DNA from: MWCO01 sp964488865
Lineage (GTDB): Bacteria > Myxococcota_A > Polyangia > Polyangiales > Polyangiaceae
DNA length: 64,000 bases
NCBI GenBank assembly: GCA_964488865.1
Contig: CAZAWR010000026.1
Location: forward strand, 37,085 to 101,084
Reading direction: 5' to 3'
Below the pieces are notes generated by a model. It searched no databases. It was not told the DNA's origin and was given only the letters and a program-made list of their open reading frames with translations. A program made the translations under genes and the position numbers. This document shows, piece by piece, positions 21,581 through 30,744 of this stretch (the stretch's first letter is position 1; each line of letters starts with the position of its first letter).

Positions 21581-24085
21581 CTAGAAGTTGTACTGCGCGA
21601 ACGTCATGAAGCGCCGCCCCACGGTTTGCGTGAAGGGGTGCTCCTTGTGCTTGTCGTTGAGCAGGTTGAATCCCATCGCGCTGACCTCGAAGCGGTCCTG
21701 GAGGAACCGGTACCCGAGGCGCGCATTGAGGAGCGTGTAGGCCTCCAGGGGGAAGTCCTGGGAGACCACGTCACCGGCCGCGTTCACGATGCGCTCCGAC
21801 CACACCTGGGAGGTCACGTGGTTGAGGGTCACCTCGCCGTCGATGCCGGGCTTGCTTCGGACCTGGACGCCGAGGTTGATCTTGTGCGCGGAGGTGCGCT
21901 CGTCGTCCGGGATGTCGCAGCCTGGGGGCCGGTCGATGGACACCTTGTTGAGCGCGTAGTTGGCGAAGATGTCGAGACCGGTGACGGGGAACACGCGGGC
22001 GCCGAGCTCACCTCCGAAGACGTTGAAGGCAGCGCACTGGTTGGTGAAGCGGGAGAAGGCGACGACGTACCGTCCCGTGTTCTGATCGAAGAGGGGATCG
22101 CCGAGGCGGTCCGAGGGCGTGACGAACTGGTTCGGTGCGAGCACCACGAGGTCCGTGACGCGGTTGTAGTAGAGGGCCGTGTCGACGGCCAACCAGTCGA
22201 TGTCCTGGTTGATGTACCCGAGCTCGGCGTTGAGCACGCGCTCGGGCTCGACCCTCTCCGCCCGGGTCGAGTCGTTGAGCGCCTGCACAGACCCCGTGGT
22301 GGACTGCACGCCAAGCTTCATGTAGCCCTCGAGGGCCGTCGGCTTGCGGAAGGCCGTGGAGAACGAACCACGAACGGTGGAGCGCTCGGTCGGGTGCACG
22401 AGCACGGAAACGCGGGGCGACACCTCCCACTTCTCGGTGTAGGGCAGGTAGTCGAGACGTCCGCTCGCCACGAGTGTGAGCAGTGGGGAGACCTTCAGGG
22501 ACTCCTGACCGAAGAAGCCGAAGAAGTTCTCGTTGGCCTCTTCCGTGAAGGTCGAGACGACCTTGCGGTACTTGTAGTTGATGCCGAGGTTGACGACGTG
22601 CTCGAGAGAGCCGGTCTTGAAGTCGTCGGCGTACACGAACTCGGAGTCCACGATGTCCGTGGTGAGGTTCGAGCGGTACCCCGTCTGGGACTGGTAGGCC
22701 CAGGAAGCCTGGTTGTCGAACGCAGCGGTAAACGAATAGGACAAGCGCAGAGAAAGCTCGTGGGCCTTCAGATTCGTCTGCACGAACCCCAACCGTGACC
22801 GGTTCTGAAACCCGCGAAACACGCCGATCGCGTAGAAGTCGTTGAACACGTCGGTGTAGCCGCCGGACAGGCTCAGATTCACGTCCTTTGAGAAACGACG
22901 CTCCGAGCGGAAGTCAAACCGGGCTGCTTCGGTAGACAGGTTCTGCTCTGGAAAAGCGACGTCGAGGTCGGCCCGATTGTCGGGAGCCAGGCGGCTCCAG
23001 CGGGCGTACCTCGTGTAGCCCGCAGACATGCGGTACGCGAGGTTCTCCGAGCGCCCTGCGGTTCGCAGGGAGCCGTACGCTTCTCCCAGGGGACCCGTGC
23101 CGATGCGGATGGAGTTGCCCCCCGTGCCCGGCGCTCGGGTCACGATGTTCACCACGCCGGAGAAGGCGTCGGCGCCGTAGAGGGCGGAACCCGGACCACG
23201 CACGATCTCGACCCGGTCGATCTGGTCCACGTCGATCGTGAGCCACTCGTAGAAGGTGTTGCCGAAGAACTCGTTCTGTACGGAGCGGCCATCGACCAGC
23301 ACGAGCAGCTTGTTGGACATGCGCTGGTTGAAGCCGCGCATGGACATGTCCGCATACCCGTTGGTGAGGTCCATCACGTCGATGCCCGCAACGCGGCGGA
23401 ACAGGTCGGACAGCTTGGTCATGCCCGAGAGACGGATGTCCTGCTGGGTGATGATGGTAACGGAGTTGGGGGCTTCGAGGGGGGAGAGGGCCGCGCCCTT
23501 GGAAGCGGCGGCGACGGACTCCTCGTAGATGTCGTCCTCACGCTCTCCGAGCTTGAGGGCATCAGGAAGCGGGGCTTCTCCAGTCGGACCGGCACCCGGT
23601 ACACCGGTGCCGGGCGCCCCGGGCGCGCCTGGCGTTCCGGGTGCGGGCGCACCTGGCGTTCCTGGCGCGGGCGTGCCGGGCCCGGGCGCACCGGGCGTTC
23701 CGGGGGCAGGCGTTCCGGCAGTCTCGGCGGCCGCGAGCGTGGCCCGTTGCCTCGCGAGCCGCTGCTCCAGGGCGGAGGTGACCGCGGCCACCTCCTCCTT
23801 GTCGGGCGGGTTGGTCGCCGCGTACTCCTTGTAGTACTTGATGGCGTTGTCGAGGTCCCCCATCTCCACGTAGGCACGGGCGATGTTGTAGAGGACGTTC
23901 GGGTGCGGGAGGGTGTCGTACGCCTCCTTGAGCGCCGCAATGCCCTCGTCGTACTGCCCATCGGAGATCATGCCCATTCCCTTGCGGAATTGAGTACGAG
24001 CTTCGGTTCGTGCGTCCGCCATGGCGGGCACGGTTGCGCAAAGCACCCCCAGCGCCGCCACCGAGGCCAGCAAGGATCGTTTCAT
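21581..24085 (-). CDS. TonB-dependent outer-membrane receptor with N-terminal TPR extension
   Basis: 834 residues. Signal peptide (SLLASVAALGVLCATVPAMA), then TPR-like helices (GQYDEGIAALKEAYDTLPHP, YNIARAYVEMGDLDNAI) to ~residue 110, a Gly/Pro/Ala linker with PGTPGAP repeats, then the plug (NSVTIITQQDIRLSG, DLFRRVAGIDVM, RVEIVRGPGSALYGADAFSG) and a 22-strand-type barrel ending in ...FAQYNF with terminal Phe. ATG at 24085 is chosen because it begins the signal peptide. Imports a bulky ligand such as a siderophore, cobalamin or oligosaccharide using TonB energy; ligand unknown. TPR fusion to the periplasmic side is unusual. Confidence 0.9.
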   Translation of the reverse strand: MKRSLLASVAALGVLCATVPAMADARTEARTQFRKGMGMISDGQYDEGIAALKEAYDTLPHPNVLYNIARAYVEMGDLDNAIKYYKEYAATNPPDKEEVAAVTSALEQRLARQRATLAAAETAGTPAPGTPGAPGPGTPAPGTPGAPAPGTPGAPGAPGTGVPGAGPTGEAPLPDALKLGEREDDIYEESVAAASKGAALSPLEAPNSVTIITQQDIRLSGMTKLSDLFRRVAGIDVMDLTNGYADMSMRGFNQRMSNKLLVLVDGRSVQNEFFGNTFYEWLTIDVDQIDRVEIVRGPGSALYGADAFSGVVNIVTRAPGTGGNSIRIGTGPLGEAYGSLRTAGRSENLAYRMSAGYTRYARWSRLAPDNRADLDVAFPEQNLSTEAARFDFRSERRFSKDVNLSLSGGYTDVFNDFYAIGVFRGFQNRSRLGFVQTNLKAHELSLRLSYSFTAAFDNQASWAYQSQTGYRSNLTTDIVDSEFVYADDFKTGSLEHVVNLGINYKYRKVVSTFTEEANENFFGFFGQESLKVSPLLTLVASGRLDYLPYTEKWEVSPRVSVLVHPTERSTVRGSFSTAFRKPTALEGYMKLGVQSTTGSVQALNDSTRAERVEPERVLNAELGYINQDIDWLAVDTALYYNRVTDLVVLAPNQFVTPSDRLGDPLFDQNTGRYVVAFSRFTNQCAAFNVFGGELGARVFPVTGLDIFANYALNKVSIDRPPGCDIPDDERTSAHKINLGVQVRSKPGIDGEVTLNHVTSQVWSERIVNAAGDVVSQDFPLEAYTLLNARLGYRFLQDRFEVSAMGFNLLNDKHKEHPFTQTVGRRFMTFAQYNF

Positions 24086-24216
24086 CCTAGTCCGCACCGT
24101 GGTTCTCCTTGGATGCGACCGGCCATCGACCGGTTCGCGCAATCTCCGAAAACATGGCCAGGGGATGGGCACCCCGGACCGCCCCTGCACACGAGACGTC
24201 CCTCGACGACAGGACG

Positions 24217-24675
24217 CTAGCCCGCATCACCCGCCGCTCCCGCGCTGCCCGCGGCGCCAGCGCTACCTGCGGAGCCAGCAGCCCCACTCGCGCCGCCGGC
24301 CCCCGCCGCCCCACTGGCTCCCGCGGACCCCGCTGCCCCCGCACTACCCGCTGCGCCGGACGAGCCGGAAGCCCCTCCGGTTCCACCCTCTCCGGCGGAC
24401 CCCGCCGCGCCTCCTGTGCCACCCGTACCTCCGGTGCCACCAGTCCCCCCCGTACCTCCGGTCCCCGCATCGACCCCTTGCGCAGGGCTCCTGCCAAGGT
24501 CAAGTGGCTTGGTGCACTTGCCTCCGCTGCAGCTGTTCGAAAGGCACTCGTCGTCCCTCGTACATGAATCGCCAAGCAGTCGCCCGGTCTCGCACCCGAT
24601 CACGGCGCCACCCGCCAGCATCACCAGGTGCAGACCCAACAGCGCCCGCCAGGCCCCCGCAACACGAATCCTCAT
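24217..24675 (-). CDS. Lipoprotein with Gly/Ala-rich collagen-like tail
   Basis: 152 residues. Lipoprotein-type signal ending in VIGC, then a small Cys module (CTRDDECLSNSCSGGKC) of the kind repeated in many myxobacterial surface proteins, then ~85 residues of near-pure Gly, Ala, Ser and Thr (GTGG and GAAGSA units). The low-complexity part resembles surface stalk segments. It lies upstream of the receptor on the same strand with a 131-bp gap. Length of the tail probably varies between strains by repeat slippage (inference). Confidence 0.65.
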   Translation of the reverse strand: MRIRVAGAWRALLGLHLVMLAGGAVIGCETGRLLGDSCTRDDECLSNSCSGGKCTKPLDLGRSPAQGVDAGTGGTGGTGGTGGTGGTGGAAGSAGEGGTGGASGSSGAAGSAGAAGSAGASGAAGAGGASGAAGSAGSAGAAGSAGAAGDAG

Positions 24676-24814
24676 GGTGGAAAACTGTAAAAGATTCTAC
24701 GACGGCACGTCCACACAATTCGTGAGACCGGACAGAAGTGTCGCGCTGGTCATTTGGGCCCGTGCGACTACACAGCGCCTCGGCCGGTCTCGAGTGTTCG
24801 AACGTCCGCGCGAC

Positions 24815-26620
24815 TCAACTTTGGGGTAGACGCAACGTGAACTCCGCCCCTTGCGAAGACGAAGACACGTCCACGCGCCCCCCATGCTCCTCGACGATCT
24901 TCTTCACGATCGCCAGGCCGAGCCCGGTGCCCTCGGTCTTCTCCGCGGTGACGAAGGACTCGAAGAGCTTGCCGCGGATCTGATCCGGGATGCCCGGCCC
25001 CGTGTCGCTCACCCGCACCACCAGCGCTTCCGCGTCCCGGTCGACCACGATGCGCAGCGTGCCCCCCGCGCCCATGGCATCGAGCGCGTTGCGCGCCAGG
25101 TTGTGCAAGGCCCGCGTCACCTTCGCCTGGTCGAACCGCGCCGTGCCGCGGTCCCGAAGCTCCAGCTCCAGCTTCACCCCCCGCCCCTCGAGCTCCCGCT
25201 CCAGCTGCACCCGCAGCTCGTCGAAGAACTTCTGCAGGTACACCTTGCTCACCAGAAGCGTCCGCTCCCCCCGCGCGAACGCCAGCACCTCACGCTGCAT
25301 CGCCGTGATGTGATCGAACTGCTTGAGCACCAACTCCGAATAGCTCCTGCGCTGCTCCGCACTCTCCGTCGACGCCATCAGCTGCACATACCCGCTGATC
25401 ACCGCCATCGGCGTCTTCAGGTCGTGAAGCACACTCGATAGCAAACGTCCGATCGTCGACAGCCGGTCGCTCACCCGCTGCGATTCGCGCGACCGCAACA
25501 GGCTGATGGCCGTCGACGCGTTGGCCGCCACCAGCCGCAACAGCTCCCGATCGTCGTCCGTGAACGAGGAGCCGTCTTCCCGGTCGTACAAGACCAGCGC
25601 CCCGAACGCTTCGCCCTGCTCGCTGAGCATGGGCACCGCCAGGATCGAACGCGCACGCACCCCAATCAGCGACAGCTCGGCGGTCGCCTTGGTGCGACGA
25701 CGCACGTCGTGCATGCAGACCGGACCCGCTTGTCGGATGGTTTGCAGGAAGGTGCCCACGGGGCGGTCGATCGTGTGCTCGGCCAGCGCCCCAGGGGCGT
25801 CCTGCCGGTAGACGAAGACGGGGTGGTGGAGGCCGTCGGGGTCGAGCAGCAACGCGGACCCGGCCTTCGTGCGCGTGGCTGCCACGGTGAGTCCGAGCAA
25901 AGACTGCACGAGCTGCCGCTGGTCCACCGCCCGCGCCATCGCACTCTCGAGCTCGAACAACAGGTTCAAGAAGTCCACCTTGCGTTCGAGCTTGCGTCGC
26001 ACCTGCGCGAGGACGTTGTTCTTCTCGACGACGGCGAGGTAGAGCTTGACGTTGTCGATGGAGATCGCGGCCTGGGTCGCGAGCGCGCCGAGCAAGCTCT
26101 CGTCCTCGTCGGTGAAGGTCTTGCCGTTGCGCTTGTTGAGCACCTGCAGCACGCCGATCGTCTGGCCGACGTGGTTCTTCATCGGCACCGCGAGGATGGA
26201 TCGCGTGCGGTAACCGGTCTTGCCGTCCCAGCCCCGGCTGAACCGGTTGTCCTCGTAGGCATCGGGGACACGGATGGCCTTGCCGGCCTGCACCACGGTG
26301 CCCGCAATCCCCTGCCCGACCGCGAGGCGAATCGTCTGCTCGCCGCCCCCTATCACGAGCTTGCTGACGAGCTCCCCCGTGGCGTCGTCAATGAGGTAGA
26401 GCGTGGCCCGATCGGCGTCGAGCAAGTCAGAGGCACGCTCGAGCACCAAGCCGAGCAAGCGGTCCGGGTCCACGGGGGCCGCCAGCGCGCTCGCGATGTC
26501 CCGAAACGCCTCCAGCACGCGCCGCGTGCTGACCAGCTGCTCCTCCAGCTCCGACACGCGATCCCCCGTACGGACCTTGATGATCCGGTCGTCGTCCAGG
26601 GGGCTGGTCTCGCGCTTCAC
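24815..26620 (-). CDS. Sensor histidine kinase with two GAF domains
   Basis: 601 residues, soluble. A short coiled coil (SELEEQLVSTRRVLEAF) leads into GAF1 (~35-190: DADRATLYLIDDATGELV, GIAGTVVQAGKAIRV, RSILAVPMKN) and GAF2 (~215-370). The HisKA domain has the phospho-acceptor His in SSVLHDLKTPMAVISGY; the HATPase domain has the N box LHNLARNALDAM, G1 DTGPGIPD and G2 EGTGLGLAIVKKI. No receiver is attached and none is adjacent, so the response regulator is elsewhere. The start is GTG at 26620. It probably senses a cytoplasmic ligand through GAF. Confidence 0.92.
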   Translation of the reverse strand: MKRETSPLDDDRIIKVRTGDRVSELEEQLVSTRRVLEAFRDIASALAAPVDPDRLLGLVLERASDLLDADRATLYLIDDATGELVSKLVIGGGEQTIRLAVGQGIAGTVVQAGKAIRVPDAYEDNRFSRGWDGKTGYRTRSILAVPMKNHVGQTIGVLQVLNKRNGKTFTDEDESLLGALATQAAISIDNVKLYLAVVEKNNVLAQVRRKLERKVDFLNLLFELESAMARAVDQRQLVQSLLGLTVAATRTKAGSALLLDPDGLHHPVFVYRQDAPGALAEHTIDRPVGTFLQTIRQAGPVCMHDVRRRTKATAELSLIGVRARSILAVPMLSEQGEAFGALVLYDREDGSSFTDDDRELLRLVAANASTAISLLRSRESQRVSDRLSTIGRLLSSVLHDLKTPMAVISGYVQLMASTESAEQRRSYSELVLKQFDHITAMQREVLAFARGERTLLVSKVYLQKFFDELRVQLERELEGRGVKLELELRDRGTARFDQAKVTRALHNLARNALDAMGAGGTLRIVVDRDAEALVVRVSDTGPGIPDQIRGKLFESFVTAEKTEGTGLGLAIVKKIVEEHGGRVDVSSSSQGAEFTLRLPQS

Positions 26621-26798
26621 GTTCGCGATTCAAGCATGACCGTGGTGGACGGGTCCACACAGCGATGAGAGGTCCGCGCAATCGGGTCGGGTTGCGCACG
26701 ATTGGCGTAGCTTTCGCGCCGTTGCTCTTCTATGGAACGAATTCCCCGCTTCGGGCCGGCGCTCGACGGGGAACACTCACTCAGCTCAGGAGGGCAGC

Positions 26799-28199
26799 AT
26801 GATCGAGTTTGCGCCAGGCAACCTCAGGGTGCCGAAGTGGTCCCGGCCGGTCTACATGGTGGCTGGAGGCACGTCCGACTTCCGCAAGCGGTATCCAGAA
26901 AAGAAGCTGGAAGAGCTGTGCATGGAAGCCTTCCGGATGCTCCTCGAGGAAAACGATCTCAAGATGGATCCCCTCGAGGTCAAGGGCCTCATCAACATGT
27001 GCAACTACGGCGAATTCGCCGACCACTTCCAGGACCAGCTCCTGTGCGAAGCCAAGGTGCACGACTACCTCGGCCTCAACCTGCTGCCCAACTGGGGCGT
27101 CAAGACCGGCGGCGCCACCGGCGGCTACACCATGCTCTCCGGCGCCAACACCGTGGCCTCCGGCTACAGCGATTGCACCCTCGTCCTCGGATGGGAGCGC
27201 ATGGACGAAGTCATCACCTGGACGGGCAACTACTACATCGCCTGCGCCGCCTGCAAAGACTTCGAAACCCGCCTGGCCCGCAACTACGCCAGCTACTACG
27301 CCCCCATGGCCCGGCGCTTCGGCGAAATGTACAACGTCGACGAGCGCGTGCGCGCCGAAATCGCGGTCAAGAACCGCTACTACGCCTGCATGTCCCCCTT
27401 CTCCCAGCAGTCCGGGCGACACACCGTCGACGAGGTCCTCGCGGGCGCCATCGTCTCCGACCCCCTGCGCTTCCTCGAGTGCTGCGCCATGAGCGTCGGC
27501 TCCTCCGCCGCTCTGCTCTGCTCCGAGGAACTCGCCTACAAGCTCACCGACAACCCCGTGAAGCTGTCCATCTGCGGCGGCGCTGACACCCTGCGCACCG
27601 GCGACCGTCGCCACATGCGCATCCCCTTGCTGCCCCACGAAACCGAGGAGGACTACAAGCAGCTGTACGAGGACATGAAGAAGACCGACGGCCGCTGGCC
27701 CGGCTTCGAAAGCTTCGGCGCCACCCGATTCGCCGCCTACATGGTCTATCGCATGGCGGGGATCCAGAACCCCATCGAAGACCTCGACCTCGTCGAGACC
27801 CACGACGCCTTCACCATCTCGGACCTACAGACCTACGGTGACATCGGCCTGACCCTCTACGGGCGCGAGCAGGACTACGTGACGTCAGGCGACTGCTATC
27901 TGGAGAACCCCCACACGGGCAAGCCGGGCAAGTGCCCGTCGAACCTGTCCGGCGGTCTGCTGGGCACGATGCACGCGGTGGGCGCCACAGGCATCTGGCA
28001 GTGCGACGAGGTCTTCTGGCAGCTGCAGGGCAAGTACGACAAGTTCCACGGCGACCCCAAGATGTGGGAGCGCTACGGGAAGAAGAAGCCCGACGACTGG
28101 AAGAGCTTGCAGGTGAAGAATCCGAGGCGCGGGCTCGCGATCTCCCACGCGGGTGTGGGAAGCCACGTGACGTGCGCCGTTCTCGAGAAGGGTTGGTAG
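26799..28199 (+). CDS. Thiolase-superfamily protein (SCP2-type) lacking the usual nucleophile Cys
   Basis: 466 residues. SCP2-thiolase-like landmarks: SGYSDCTLVLGWERMDEV, the His-containing VETHDAFTISDLQ, SGGLLGTMHAVGATG and the closing glycine-rich AGVGSHV. The segment where thiolases carry the nucleophilic Cys (C-A-S-G-G) reads VKTGGATGGYT (residues 101-111), i.e. Gly instead of Cys. It therefore may catalyse a different acyl-CoA reaction or be a structural partner. AGGAGG lies five bases before the ATG. Ten bases separate it from the DUF35 gene, the usual partner of such thiolases. Confidence 0.8.
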   Translation: MIEFAPGNLRVPKWSRPVYMVAGGTSDFRKRYPEKKLEELCMEAFRMLLEENDLKMDPLEVKGLINMCNYGEFADHFQDQLLCEAKVHDYLGLNLLPNWGVKTGGATGGYTMLSGANTVASGYSDCTLVLGWERMDEVITWTGNYYIACAACKDFETRLARNYASYYAPMARRFGEMYNVDERVRAEIAVKNRYYACMSPFSQQSGRHTVDEVLAGAIVSDPLRFLECCAMSVGSSAALLCSEELAYKLTDNPVKLSICGGADTLRTGDRRHMRIPLLPHETEEDYKQLYEDMKKTDGRWPGFESFGATRFAAYMVYRMAGIQNPIEDLDLVETHDAFTISDLQTYGDIGLTLYGREQDYVTSGDCYLENPHTGKPGKCPSNLSGGLLGTMHAVGATGIWQCDEVFWQLQGKYDKFHGDPKMWERYGKKKPDDWKSLQVKNPRRGLAISHAGVGSHVTCAVLEKGW

Positions 28200-28209
28200 G
28201 AGGTGCGCC

Positions 28210-28722
28210 ATGAGTGAGAAGGTCAAGCTGAACACCACCCCGTCCAAGATCGACGTTAGGAACGGCGCCTGGGTGCTGCACTTCCCGCGCTTCGGCAAGG
28301 AAGGAACGCACTTTCACACCTACGGCCAGCTGACGCCCTACTTCCAGGGGCTGACCGAAGGCAAGCTGATGGGCACCAAGTGCGTCAACCCGAAGTGCCC
28401 CATCTACAAGGGCAAGGGGGAGCTCTGGGTTCCCCCGCGCATGGATTGCCCGGACTGCCACGCCAAGATGGTGTGGGAAGAGATCAAGAACCCGCAGGGC
28501 TACATCTACACGTACACGCTGGTCGAGCGCGGCGGCACGGGCCTCGAGATCGAAACGCCCTACTACCAGATCGACGTGTTCGTGCAGGGCGTATGCACGA
28601 TCATCAAGGGCTACCTGATCAACCGCACGCCCATCAAGATCGGCGACAAGGTCAAGGCCGGCTTCTTGACCGGCGACAAGGCCACCAACACCTGCCTCGA
28701 CATCTACTGGGAACTTCTGTAG
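28210..28722 (+). CDS. DUF35 zinc-ribbon / OB-fold acyl-CoA-associated protein
   Basis: 170 residues. The rubredoxin-like zinc ribbon has Cys pairs CVNPKC and CPDC, followed by an OB fold (GYIYTYTLVERGG, KIGDKVKAGFL). DUF35 proteins bind the CoA end of substrates and bridge thiolase with other enzymes, as in the archaeal thiolase/HMG-CoA synthase complex and the benzylsuccinyl-CoA thiolase BbsAB. The gap in the first pair (C-x4-C) is wider than usual. Its neighbour strongly suggests an alpha/beta complex with the product of 26799-28199. Confidence 0.87.
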   Translation: MSEKVKLNTTPSKIDVRNGAWVLHFPRFGKEGTHFHTYGQLTPYFQGLTEGKLMGTKCVNPKCPIYKGKGELWVPPRMDCPDCHAKMVWEEIKNPQGYIYTYTLVERGGTGLEIETPYYQIDVFVQGVCTIIKGYLINRTPIKIGDKVKAGFLTGDKATNTCLDIYWELL

Positions 28723-29034
28723 CCCCTGCGGGCACGCAGCGAGCGTGTCCGAATCGATCACCGCACGACGAAGGGCCGGCCAGGTAGTTCCCCTACTCGG
28801 CTCCCGTCCAGCAGCGTCTTGCCTCGGTCGTAGAGCTCCTGGGCGGACGCCTTATCATCCGAATCGGGACATGGGACAACAGTCGGCACGGCAGCCTCGG
28901 ACGGGTAGGCGTCCCCCGTCCGCCACCGGAGCGTGCACAGGACTCGTTTCATTTTTCGACAAATTGTGAGCTTGCGAGCCGCCACAGTGGACGCGATACC
29001 GAGCGCGACCATGGCCCCCCCACGCGTCCAGTCA
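28723..29034. other. Intergenic, possible small gene on the minus strand
   Basis: 312 bp between convergent genes. A minus-strand frame starting at ATG 28952 and ending at 28758 (KRVLCTLRWRTGDAYPSEAA ... YDRGKTLLDG) is the only candidate; it has no ribosome-binding site and no recognised relative, so I do not call it a gene. Confidence 0.35.
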
Positions 29035-29057
29035 AACTATCCCTTCATGGATAGTTA
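29035..29057 (-). terminator. Hairpin overlapping the uppS stop codon
   Basis: AACTATCC and GGATAGTT form a perfect 8-bp stem with a 6-base loop; on the minus strand it follows and overlaps the TAA of uppS and is followed by TTTGAC. A probable, modest intrinsic terminator. Confidence 0.5.
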
Positions 29058-29789
29058 CTTACTCTCCGCCACCTGCTGGCTCGTCTTGCCGAAGCGTCGC
29101 TCCCGCCCGGCATAGGCCTCGAACGCCTCGAGCAAGTGCTGGTCCTGGAAGTCCGGCCACAGGATCTGCGGGAAGTGCAGCTCCGAGTACACTGACTCGA
29201 AGGGTAGGAAGTCCGACAGCCGATACTCCCCTCCCGTTCGGATCACCAAGTCCGGGTCCGGAAGCTCACACGTCGTCATGCGATGGCGTAGAAGGGACTC
29301 ATCGACGGCAGCAGCTGGGAGCGTTCCGGCTTCCACCTCACGCGCGATGCCTTGCATGGCAGCGACGATGTCGTTCCTGCCGCTGTAGCTCAGCGCGAGA
29401 GACAGCCGCATCTTCGTTCCGCCTGCGGTATGACGGATGAGCTCGAGCAACGCGTTGCGGGTGGCGGTGGGCAGGTCCTCGGGCCGGCCGACGACGCCGA
29501 CGGAGATTTCCCGCTCTCGCAATTCCTGCACCTCCTGATCGGCGAAGAAGATGAGCAGCCGCATGAGGGCGTTGACCTCCGCACTGGGGCGCTTCCAGTT
29601 CGCCAGGCTGAAGGCGTAGAGCGTGAGGAACGAGACGCCCGCCTTGCGGCAACCCCGCACGACCTCCCGCACGGCCTTCGCGCCCTCCTTGTGCCCAGCC
29701 TGTCGAGGCAATCCCCTCTGCACCGCCCACCGCCCATTGCCATCCATGATGATCGCCACATGCCGCGGAACGACGGAAGGGATGCTCAT
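29055..29789 (-). CDS. uppS: Isoprenyl transferase (undecaprenyl diphosphate synthase)
   Basis: 244 residues, cis-prenyltransferase that makes the C55 carrier lipid for peptidoglycan and surface glycans. The catalytic/diphosphate motif IIMDGNGRWA, the region TLYAFSLANWKRP and the C-terminal DLVIRTGGEYRLSDFLPF are all present, with SELHFPQILWPDF close behind. Start ATG at 29789. The genes upstream on this strand (CPBP protease, UbiA-type prenyltransferase) also concern membrane and lipid-linked chemistry, but a terminator separates them. Confidence 0.95.
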   Translation of the reverse strand: MSIPSVVPRHVAIIMDGNGRWAVQRGLPRQAGHKEGAKAVREVVRGCRKAGVSFLTLYAFSLANWKRPSAEVNALMRLLIFFADQEVQELREREISVGVVGRPEDLPTATRNALLELIRHTAGGTKMRLSLALSYSGRNDIVAAMQGIAREVEAGTLPAAAVDESLLRHRMTTCELPDPDLVIRTGGEYRLSDFLPFESVYSELHFPQILWPDFQDQHLLEAFEAYAGRERRFGKTSQQVAESK

Positions 29790-29910
29790 GTTGCAGCGGT
29801 TACACCACCGCGGGTCGGAAGCAAAGGAGCGCCGGAAGGGTCCACAGTCTCTCCATCTTCATGGAGATTCTCATCTGGCACGGGGCGCTTCTGACCTCAG
29901 AGGGGTCGGA

Positions 29911-29950
29911 CAAAAAGACCGCGGGGATGGCATGGCAACCACCCCCGCGG
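29911..29950 (-). terminator. Intrinsic terminator after the CPBP gene
   Basis: On the minus strand CCGCGGGGGTGG pairs with CCATCCCCGCGG (11 of 12 positions) around an 8-base loop and is followed by TCTTTTTG. This is the clearest rho-independent terminator on this strand. The rest of the 222-bp gap to uppS must contain the uppS promoter. Confidence 0.8.
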
Positions 29951-30011
29951 GAGCAATAGAGACGCAATGATATCGATGCCCGGGTCCAGCCGGGCGTTGC
30001 GCCGGCTTCGA

Positions 30012-30731
30012 TCAGAGGGCCAGCACCCAGATGTCGTACAAGGCGTGGCACCAGACCGCCGGGGCGAACCCGCGATACCGGTAGATCGCCACGAAGGCCA
30101 AGCCGCAGACCCAACGGAACACGAAGGACGAGAGCCGGAAAGGGTCCCCGTACGCGCCCACGTAGTGCCAGGCCGAGAACACCAAGGCCGTGACCACCGC
30201 CCACCCCACGACCAGCAGGGCCTCGCGACCGCTGATGAACCGCTGCAGGAGCTTGAGCCCCAGGCCGAAGAGCACGACCCGAAAGGCAACCTCTTCGTAG
30301 AACCCTGCCCCAAGGGACATGACCAGGCCCGAGAAGAAGGAGTGCTCGTCGCCACCGCTCGCGAGACGCAGGGAGCCCACGACGTAGCGCGCCGCGCCGC
30401 CCATGAGCACGGCGTAGACGGCGCCCTCGACGATGACGGCGGCGAAGCGTTTCCAGACGAGCTTCTTTCCTCGACCAAGGGCCACGAGTAGCCCCACGAA
30501 GGAAGCGGCGAGGGCGAGGGTCAGGCCGATGTAGGCGAGGATGCTGAAGCTCGCGAGCTGCACGAGCTGGGTGGTGACGAAGTCAGCGGCGTTGCGCATG
30601 GGCAGGAAGACGACGCCGAGGTGGTAGCCCGTGAAGATGGGCAAGGTGAGGCCGAGGTCGGTCCACGGGTCAGACCGGGTGGCGAACAGCGCCCCGACCT
30701 GTTGCTTCACTTTCTGAACGCCCGTTGGCAT
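30012..30731 (-). CDS. CPBP-family intramembrane metalloprotease (Abi/Rce1-like)
   Basis: 239 residues with about seven membrane helices. The family motifs are complete: GFYEEVAFRVVLFG (E-E-x-x-x-R), FSAWHYVG and HALYDIWVL. Members cleave prenylated proteins or small peptides in the membrane, and several protect against bacteriocins; target here unknown. It lies 13 bp downstream of the UbiA-type gene, so the two are likely co-transcribed. Start ATG at 30731. Confidence 0.85.
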   Translation of the reverse strand: MPTGVQKVKQQVGALFATRSDPWTDLGLTLPIFTGYHLGVVFLPMRNAADFVTTQLVQLASFSILAYIGLTLALAASFVGLLVALGRGKKLVWKRFAAVIVEGAVYAVLMGGAARYVVGSLRLASGGDEHSFFSGLVMSLGAGFYEEVAFRVVLFGLGLKLLQRFISGREALLVVGWAVVTALVFSAWHYVGAYGDPFRLSSFVFRWVCGLAFVAIYRYRGFAPAVWCHALYDIWVLAL

Positions 30732-30744
30732 GGCCGTCCCCCTG

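Noticed and set aside
24086..24216. Possible cobalamin or other riboswitch upstream of the TonB receptor
   Set aside because: No B12-box-like or other conserved riboswitch core was found in the 131 bp.
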